Source of the DNA: Candidatus Desantisbacteria bacterium CG2_30_40_21
GTDB taxonomy: Bacteria; UBA9089; CG2-30-40-21
Length of the DNA stretch: 18,145 bases
Assembly (NCBI GenBank): GCA_001873945.1
Contig: MNYI01000115.1
Location: 1 to 18,145 of the forward strand
Reading direction: 5' to 3'
Shown one piece after another: positions 15,601 to 18,145 of the stretch (the first letter of the stretch is position 1; each line of letters begins with the position of its first letter). The notes below the pieces were generated by a model. It had not been told where the DNA came from. It saw nothing but the letters and a program-made list of their open reading frames with translations, and did not search any database. A program made the translations under genes and the position numbers.

Positions 15601-16517
15601 AAGGCATAATTCCCAACCACATAAACATCTGTTGCCCCTGGCTGAACACCCTCGTCCCCTTGTGGTTTTTTTGCCCCTTGCGGGTTTCTCGGAGCAAGCC
15701 CGCCTGTTTCCTTTGGGGATTTAGGGTCAGTAATATTAACAACCCTTAATCCCTCCTTGCCATCAGCAAGATAGGCATAATTCCCCCGAACAAATACCCC
15801 TTGAGCAGAGCCGGCTGAATCAAAGCCACCAACAAGGCTTGGCTTATATGGATTAGATATATCAAAGATTTGTAGCCCCATTTCACCTGCAGCCACATAG
15901 GCATATTTACCAACAACGAAGATATCCTGAGCACTGCCTACAGTAGAGGTTTGAGCCACAAGCACTGGACCCCTTGACAACTCTCCTCGTGATTGAAATT
16001 TGCCGTCCTCATTCTCATAATAGTAGAATGTCCCCCTTGAGTTGCCAACAATCATATCCAGATCGCAATCCCTGTCCCAATCAATAAGAAAAGGGGTGGC
16101 ATTATGCCCAACATTAACAGTAGTATCATCCTCTGTCTGCAAGATAAAACCATTACCAAACGCAGGTTCTCTCTCTGTTCCAATATTTTCATAAAACCAG
16201 ACATTTCCATCCTTATCGCCAATGAATAAATCCTTTAACCCATCACGCTCAATGGTTATAGTGCCCGAAGTAAATGGACCAAAATCCACCCAACATGGAG
16301 CAGAGTTCCACCCTGTGCCAGCAGGATTCCCATCACGACCAACGACCAATTCACTTACTGTTATCGTTCCAGGGGTGTTGAAATCAGGGAGAGCAGCAAA
16401 AGCAATATGATACGACACGATGATAAGAATTGCAGACATGATAAGGGTTATAACATAGGGACAGGGCTTGTCCCTGTCCGAGAACATGATTGTGGACAAG
16501 ATACGCACTTGTTTCAT
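9603..16517 (-). CDS. Giant exported multi-propeller protein (FG-GAP, LVIVD, PQQ-like, DUF11) with C-terminal sorting-like domain
   Basis: A 2304-residue exported protein. Domains in order: an unusually long signal peptide (1-41; h-region VITLIMSAILIIV, cleavage after AFA); two FG-GAP repeats (about 60-180); a seven-repeat LVIVD propeller (about 186-525, e.g. GNYAYLADGKEGLRVVNITDP); eight more FG-GAP repeats (about 530-1010); an eight-blade PQQ/BamB-like propeller (about 1030-1370, e.g. SSPAVVNGRVYFGSMDGKVY); four to five DUF11-like domains (about 1370-1965); an FN3-like domain (about 1985-2085); a ZU5/GAIN-like region; and a FlgD-Ig/T9SS type A-like tail (about 2226-2304: KPNPVRG, WIYNTAGELV, ASGIYVFVI, terminal IIR). 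The start at 16517 has GGAGGA upstream; the longer in-frame reading to 16640 would begin at the predicted transcription start. It probably serves as a surface or matrix protein; ligand unknown. The TAG stop abuts a MITE-like element. Confidence 0.85.
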   Translation of the reverse strand: MKQVRILSTIMFSDRDKPCPYVITLIMSAILIIVSYHIAFAALPDFNTPGTITVSELVVGRDGNPAGTGWNSAPCWVDFGPFTSGTITIERDGLKDLFIGDKDGNVWFYENIGTEREPAFGNGFILQTEDDTTVNVGHNATPFLIDWDRDCDLDMIVGNSRGTFYYYENEDGKFQSRGELSRGPVLVAQTSTVGSAQDIFVVGKYAYVAAGEMGLQIFDISNPYKPSLVGGFDSAGSAQGVFVRGNYAYLADGKEGLRVVNITDPKSPKETGGLAPRNPQGAKKPQGDEGVQPGATDVYVVGNYAFVACSIGGLQIVDVTDPTKPNAGKENRHGFDVPVGGIANGVYVVSNHVYVAAGNAGLQVLEVQDFFPTVGTTSSIGITGSKGIVQLGVVDTPGCAMDVWIKPDISEQYVYVADEKGGLQIIDVGDGQTVSNIDMTAAAIVSSIAFEDAQNVFVKRQQGTDTTIAYVSDGANGFQMVNVTDPTAPERIDGASYNTKDYTSAVWVQDGFIFVADRMAGMAIFDDYNPPNSQAQNLVNVNAFYSSPHIFDLDEDGFCDMLSGDEHGYVWFFHNTGALSNPTFNDGFMIRGSSSSGMLDVGQYSTPWVVDWNGDGVKDLIVGNETGNVLFYEGYEITPLSTDSIKGLIPLATSNRYLAFKSPKNIKVSGRDIDVGRKSCPMIGDWNMDGGLDLIVGDENGNITVLLNTKTWPGEEPEFNASFKIRGSQPKNLWIGEYSVPFVVDWDNDHKKDIIIGDVYGYVTYFRNSGTNTKTPEFSSGFRPQRTGPQGMMDVQVDGNAVPVAFDWDMDGKKDLIVGDFHGKVWLFKNIGTDAAPVFGTPTQMLSNNAPLDVGQYAAPFVCDWNHDGQKDLIVGKESGVCLLFINTGSANGTPTLGTPTILSNTSGDIDVGRFARPWVVDYNGDWLDDLIIGNGDGNIKVYLNMGNEQKPEYAVGINIQCEEIDIDVGQYAAPAIVDWNNDGTLDLLAGHKEGFVQLFTSSSDTETVWIDESITLKTGVNDWPAFRYNAARDGNDPSEALMPPLDMYWTYNTGYPVVSSPVVYGGTIGVCSKNGSVHNIDMYGNGSLFKDTDTSIDSTPIMINDMIYIAGHDGIIRYLDWGGNTTKEWTYPTNAPIQWSSPMIVNGRLYIGCSDYRLYCLSAAMGEFLWSYKTAGIIESSPAVVNGRVYFGSMDGKVYCIDAINGSLKWEYNIGAPIHSTPCIKNNILYIGSQDGKLYAIKTNNGSLVWRSYQTGKPISSSPAINNGSLYFGGEDGMIYSVDALTGNVKWSYYIGSPIHSSPIVVNGIVYIGADNGSIYALNPEANSRDRLLWSYQTKGKISSSPAVANNLLLVTSEDGNCYAFGPKRFVGSSKFASTTGVTPGGTVSYTINITNAGDMGTVSVVDVLNVNLINPENISDGGTVAVLGSRTVITWEIDPQIVNSLSFIITVSPDTVPSMLINNTARIDWLVGSFTIPSVAIRVAGTVTTIKTMIPDKQDISPDEAIEYAITCKNMMGITMRKMTIVDEIDLFLTAIVPLNNGVYNAKTRRITWQISKDIANGEEVRVGFRAKVLPTVANGSIINNDTASFWSIDTGSGTVTAETDWVTVVAPDFSSSIKQVRSPSVIRSGAIITYDIIYNNQGATATEVVIIDKVDDNLSVITSSISQLGVYNPNYRMITWQLGQVDANKSGTLSYKTTVKSPIDSQTQIANNAFISSRQMETQSIIAPTLVAVNQPAFNYSSIEVSPRDGTGPYNIISYTITCVNSGDMNATDVRVIDSLSQYLSIGSLTSQSEVIGGNAIVDLHGNGNQFDSGMVDGNITIRTNNGAWTSKEINLTNYPNVLTLIREINISPAKVKLVYDAAVDRFVLSCQNNGYLVELKETGLLPFFREIKIPTGVYCDSLARYDSLTRDLSWNIGDIPTGSSTTLRFKAQLLPDIGTVTNSAIIYWGTDSSQRVGPVYTNVDTTAPIIGQIPIEGTTDNMDEDADTDGAYKIFWKPWQDPQSGVDMYCLQESIDMKNWGTVSANIIGTQLNYPISGKTKGNTYYYRLKARNHAGIWSAFTPSSDGIKVVDSFEVVRTGTISTVTKDKCRVSIPNDAFAGTITFIIRKVTNPYAIYSAPSMNSAIFDESIVELTALPEAYYGLTTQPIKPIILTLPYPDPDPFNEAEDYNYRIFKLSPSGRWEIVAGKQEVSAGNDTITVSVPSLSFYAVGRVSDSVDDIVVKPNPVRGISDVKFENASGDIWIYNTAGELVHTQHVVGGSPIWNTRNDAGDMVASGIYVFVIENEQGKRKTGVIGIIR
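16459..16479. repeat. 8-bp perfect hairpin inside the signal-peptide coding region
   Basis: GGACAGGG (16459-16466) and CCCTGTCC (16472-16479) form a perfect stem around a 5-base loop, preceded on the plus strand by ATAG. It encodes residues 13-20 (SDRDKPCP) of the giant protein, a charged stretch with proline and cysteine separating the signal peptide n-region from its hydrophobic core. It is similar in design to the REP-like elements in nearby gaps. Confidence 0.7.
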
Positions 16518-16572
16518 TATTCCTCCAGAGTTTGTACAAGCAATAACCCTACAACAAAACTTGATTAAGGAA

Positions 16573-16598
16573 GGGCAACCACAATGGTTTGCCCCTAC
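16573..16598 (-). repeat. REP-like hairpin, family B, in the leader of the giant gene
   Basis: On the minus strand, GTAG (16598-16595) is followed by GGGCAAACC, loop ATTGT and GGTTGCCC. This is a near-perfect stem related to the element at 5764-5789. It lies between the predicted transcription start (about 16639) and the ATG at 16517, so it would be part of the 5' untranslated leader. Confidence 0.7.
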
Positions 16599-16645
16599 TA
16601 TTGTCATTGTAGGGTAAAGTACGAAGGCATATTTTATCAATTTCC

Positions 16646-16674
16646 ATTATACAACACCCTTGCAAAAAAGTCAA
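16646..16674 (-). promoter_or_regulatory. Sigma-70-type promoter of the giant multi-propeller gene
   Basis: On the minus strand, -35 TTGACT (16674-16669) and -10 TATAAT (16651-16646) are separated by 17 bases, 11 of 12 matches to consensus. The predicted start near 16639 leaves a leader of about 120 bases before the ATG. Confidence 0.8.
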
Positions 16675-16817
16675 GGTTTTTATACTCATTCTGGCATTTT
16701 TTTTACATTGGACTCACAATAGGTAGTGGTGTTGGGCTTGTCGGGTAATAAATGTAGGGGTCGCAGCTACTCAGCTAATCGACATAGTCTTGTTGTGAAC
16801 ATGGAAATGGTAGAATC

Positions 16818-16844
16818 GTCATTCCTGCGAAGGCAGGATTCCAG
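16818..16844. repeat. Dispersed GTCATTCC-type hairpin repeat
   Basis: GTCATTCCTGCGAAGGCAGG followed by ATTCCAG; stem CCTGC (16824-16828) / GCAGG (16833-16837) with loop GAAG. This resembles the widespread GTCATTCCCGCGAAGGCGGGAAT repeats (dRS3-like in Neisseria and similar in other phyla). It is a single copy in this window. Confidence 0.65.
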
Positions 16845-16917
16845 CAGGGCAAACGCACCCTAAATTTTTGCCGGATATTTTCCATCCCCTAACCCCCGCA
16901 AGCTGTGGACAAGGAGT

Positions 16918-16942
16918 GTAGTACAGACATTCTTGTTCTGTG
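16918..16942 (+). repeat. Degenerate family A REP hairpin
   Basis: GTAG (16918-16921), then TACAGACA, loop TTCT, then TGTTCTGTG. The right arm carries one extra T, giving a bulged stem. It is the most diverged of six copies in the window. Confidence 0.6.
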
Positions 16943-17174
16943 TTTCTTTATTTGTAGAATGGTAATTGTTCTCCTCGCTTACACATTTCCATAATGAGAA
17001 TTGCTGGTGATTTTATGATTGATGGTGAATGCATTTTTATCGTGATGTCTACAATAAAGCTATCTATCATGGGTGCCGATATAGAGATTGGATGTTTCCC
17101 TTGATTTTGCTTCAGTACTGATAAATTGACGGCTGAACGATTACAAACCATTCCCGATTAGGACATAATTCCAA

Positions 17175-17915
17175 ATGAATAATACTATGGAAAAATACGC
17201 CAGAAGTGAAAAGCACCATTGGTGGCATCGAGCAAGACGGCACATCATCTTTACATTGCTGTCCAGATATGCACCACAAAACCACGGCAAGGTACTTGAT
17301 GTCGGTTGTGGTCCAGGCACAACCATGAGTTATCTTAAGAAATTTGGGCAAGTGATAGGCATTGATATATCTTCTGATGCAGTAAAGTTTTGCAGAGATA
17401 GTGGACATAAATATACCATGTGTGCCTCAGCCGAAAAGTTGCCCATAAAGGATGAGGAATTTTCCTTAATTACCATGCTGGATGTTCTGGAGCATATTGA
17501 GGATGATATGCAAGTACTCCATGAGCTTGCCCGAATCTGCAAACCAAATGGTATTATTCTCCTGACCGTTCCAGCATATCGGTTTTTGTGGGGGGATATA
17601 GATGAGATATGCAAGCATAAACGAAGATATACAGCCTCAGAATTATGTGCCAGATTAAGGGCTGCAGGATTGCATATAGAAAGGGTATCTTATATGAATG
17701 CCTTGCTTTTGCCTGTTACCTGGCTTAGCCGAAGATGGAAGGCAATGACTGGCAAAAATAAACCCTTGAAGTCACCCTTTGAAAAGAAATATCCAGCATG
17801 GTTGTCCCATATCCTTGAATCATTATTCAAATTGGAGGCATCGTTTTTGAAAACATGGGATTTACCCTTTGGCGTATCAATTATCTGTGTGGTAAGGAAA
17901 CAGGAATATGAGTAG
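17175..17915 (+). CDS. Class I SAM-dependent methyltransferase
   Basis: A 246-residue Rossmann-fold methyltransferase. Motif I is VLDVGCGPGTT (about 40-50), the post-I acidic residue is in VIGIDIS (about 60-66), and motif IV-like ITMLDVLEHIED lies near 98-109, followed by PNGIILLTVPAYRFLWG. The N-terminal HHWWHRARR block and the KHKRRYTASEL segment are typical of a subgroup often encoded in glycan or lipid-glycan biosynthesis loci, but the substrate cannot be told from sequence. The C-terminal part is basic with hydrophobic stretches (MNALLLPVTWL), possibly for membrane association. ATG 17175 has AGGA about 11 bases upstream; ATG 17187 is a less likely alternative. It is the only plus-strand gene. 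Its TAG stop directly abuts a copy of the mobile-element end found at 9458. Confidence 0.85.
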   Translation: MNNTMEKYARSEKHHWWHRARRHIIFTLLSRYAPQNHGKVLDVGCGPGTTMSYLKKFGQVIGIDISSDAVKFCRDSGHKYTMCASAEKLPIKDEEFSLITMLDVLEHIEDDMQVLHELARICKPNGIILLTVPAYRFLWGDIDEICKHKRRYTASELCARLRAAGLHIERVSYMNALLLPVTWLSRRWKAMTGKNKPLKSPFEKKYPAWLSHILESLFKLEASFLKTWDLPFGVSIICVVRKQEYE

Positions 17916-17940
17916 TGTCGTGTCAACCTTAAAATGACGG
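17916..17940. mobile_element. Left end of a second MITE-like element
   Basis: These 25 bases are identical to 9458-9482, the left end of the putative MITE, starting TGTCGTGTCAACC. They are preceded by GTAG, which contains the methyltransferase stop codon. No matching right end is seen before the window ends, so the copy is truncated or extends beyond 18145. Confidence 0.65.
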
Positions 17941-17950
17941 TAATAGGAAG

Positions 17951-18128
17951 TTTTTTACCACGAAGAACCCGTTTACCACGAAGAGCACGAAAAACACGAA
18001 GGAGACAAAAAAAGAAATTTGATGAGTTGTCGAATCGAGTCATTTTTAATGTCAGAATGCTCAAAGATGAAATTAAACGGTTTGTTCTGTAATTTCTTTG
18101 TGTTCTTCGTGCTTTTCGTGGTAAAAAC
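17951..18128. repeat. Inverted CCACGAAG-type repeats
   Basis: The left arm around 17972-18005 reads TTTACCACGAAGAGCACGAA and continues in the same style; the right arm (18093-18128) is its near reverse complement. A partial direct copy of the start (ACCACGAAGAAC) lies at 17957-17968. The arms enclose about 90 bases. The wording matches CACGAAGAACACGAAGG-type dispersed repeats of environmental bacterial genomes. No gene is supported after 17915. Confidence 0.65.
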
Positions 18129-18145
18129 CCTCATTACATTCTATA

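Larger units (their letters stand above)
16675..17174. other. Divergent intergenic region with repeats and no convincing gene
   Basis: About 500 bases between the promoter of the minus-strand giant gene and the plus-strand methyltransferase. It holds a dRS3-like hairpin (16818-16844) and a degenerate REP (16918-16942). A minus-strand reading frame at 16948-17151 has no recognisable motif and no good ribosome site. A TTGACG at 17126-17131 lacks a matching -10, so no methyltransferase promoter can be assigned. Confidence 0.6.

Noticed and set aside
16518..16640. Longer start for the giant multi-propeller gene
   Set aside because: The extra 41 residues would begin at the predicted transcription start, include a REP hairpin and precede a good ribosome binding site with signal peptide at 16517.
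16948..17151. Minus-strand reading frame of 67 residues in the divergent intergenic region
   Set aside because: No recognisable motif, no convincing ribosome binding site, and its sequence overlaps the region upstream of the methyltransferase.
17126..17154. TTGACG as a -35 element for the methyltransferase
   Set aside because: No hexamer resembling TATAAT is found 16-18 bases downstream.
1..18145. tRNA, rRNA or riboswitch genes
   Set aside because: No cloverleaf, rRNA-like or known riboswitch signature was recognised on either strand by eye.

Overview
The window looks like chromosomal DNA from a flagellated, outer-membrane-bearing bacterium with moderately low GC. It encodes flagellar FlbD, FliL and FliM, two PorV/PorQ-type outer membrane beta-barrels, and two very large exported beta-propeller proteins that share a FlgD/T9SS-like C-terminal domain. 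This combination, together with many small palindromic repeats, resembles metagenome-assembled candidate phyla (Desantisbacteria- or Omnitrophota-like lineages). That placement is a guess from gene style, not shown by the sequence.

Ten genes are supported; nine are on the minus strand. In transcription order: a near-consensus sigma-70-type promoter (16646-16674) precedes a 2304-residue exported protein (9603-16517) made of FG-GAP, LVIVD and PQQ-type propellers, DUF11-like domains and a C-terminal sorting-like domain. Next come a small transposon-like element with a paired palindrome inside it (9458-9602), an antitoxin/toxin pair (8905-9404) and a PorV-family barrel (7901-8827). A second strong promoter (7811-7839) drives flbD, fliL, fliM, a 1477-residue FG-GAP protein (1282-5715) and a second PorV-family barrel (203-1189), probably as one operon. 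The only plus-strand gene is a SAM-dependent methyltransferase (17175-17915), separated from the giant gene by a 657-base divergent intergenic region.

The layout suggests two 'giant C-terminal-domain cargo followed by PorV-like barrel' modules flanking a small flagellar cluster. By analogy with type IX secretion, each barrel may help export or retain its neighbouring giant protein at the cell surface. The second module shares a likely transcript with the flagellar switch gene. motA/motB and fliN, often found in such clusters, are absent here, and FliM lacks the usual CheY-binding N-terminal segment.

The most striking non-coding signal is a population of REP-like hairpins. Six copies of one family have a GTAG (or GTAA) head, an 8-bp stem with compensatory base-pair changes between copies, and an invariant TTCT loop. 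Two inverted pairs form BIME-like units. Other palindromes lie between genes and even inside two coding sequences. Five of ten genes end in TAG within a GTAG tetranucleotide, and most of these junctions are exactly where a repeat or element begins.
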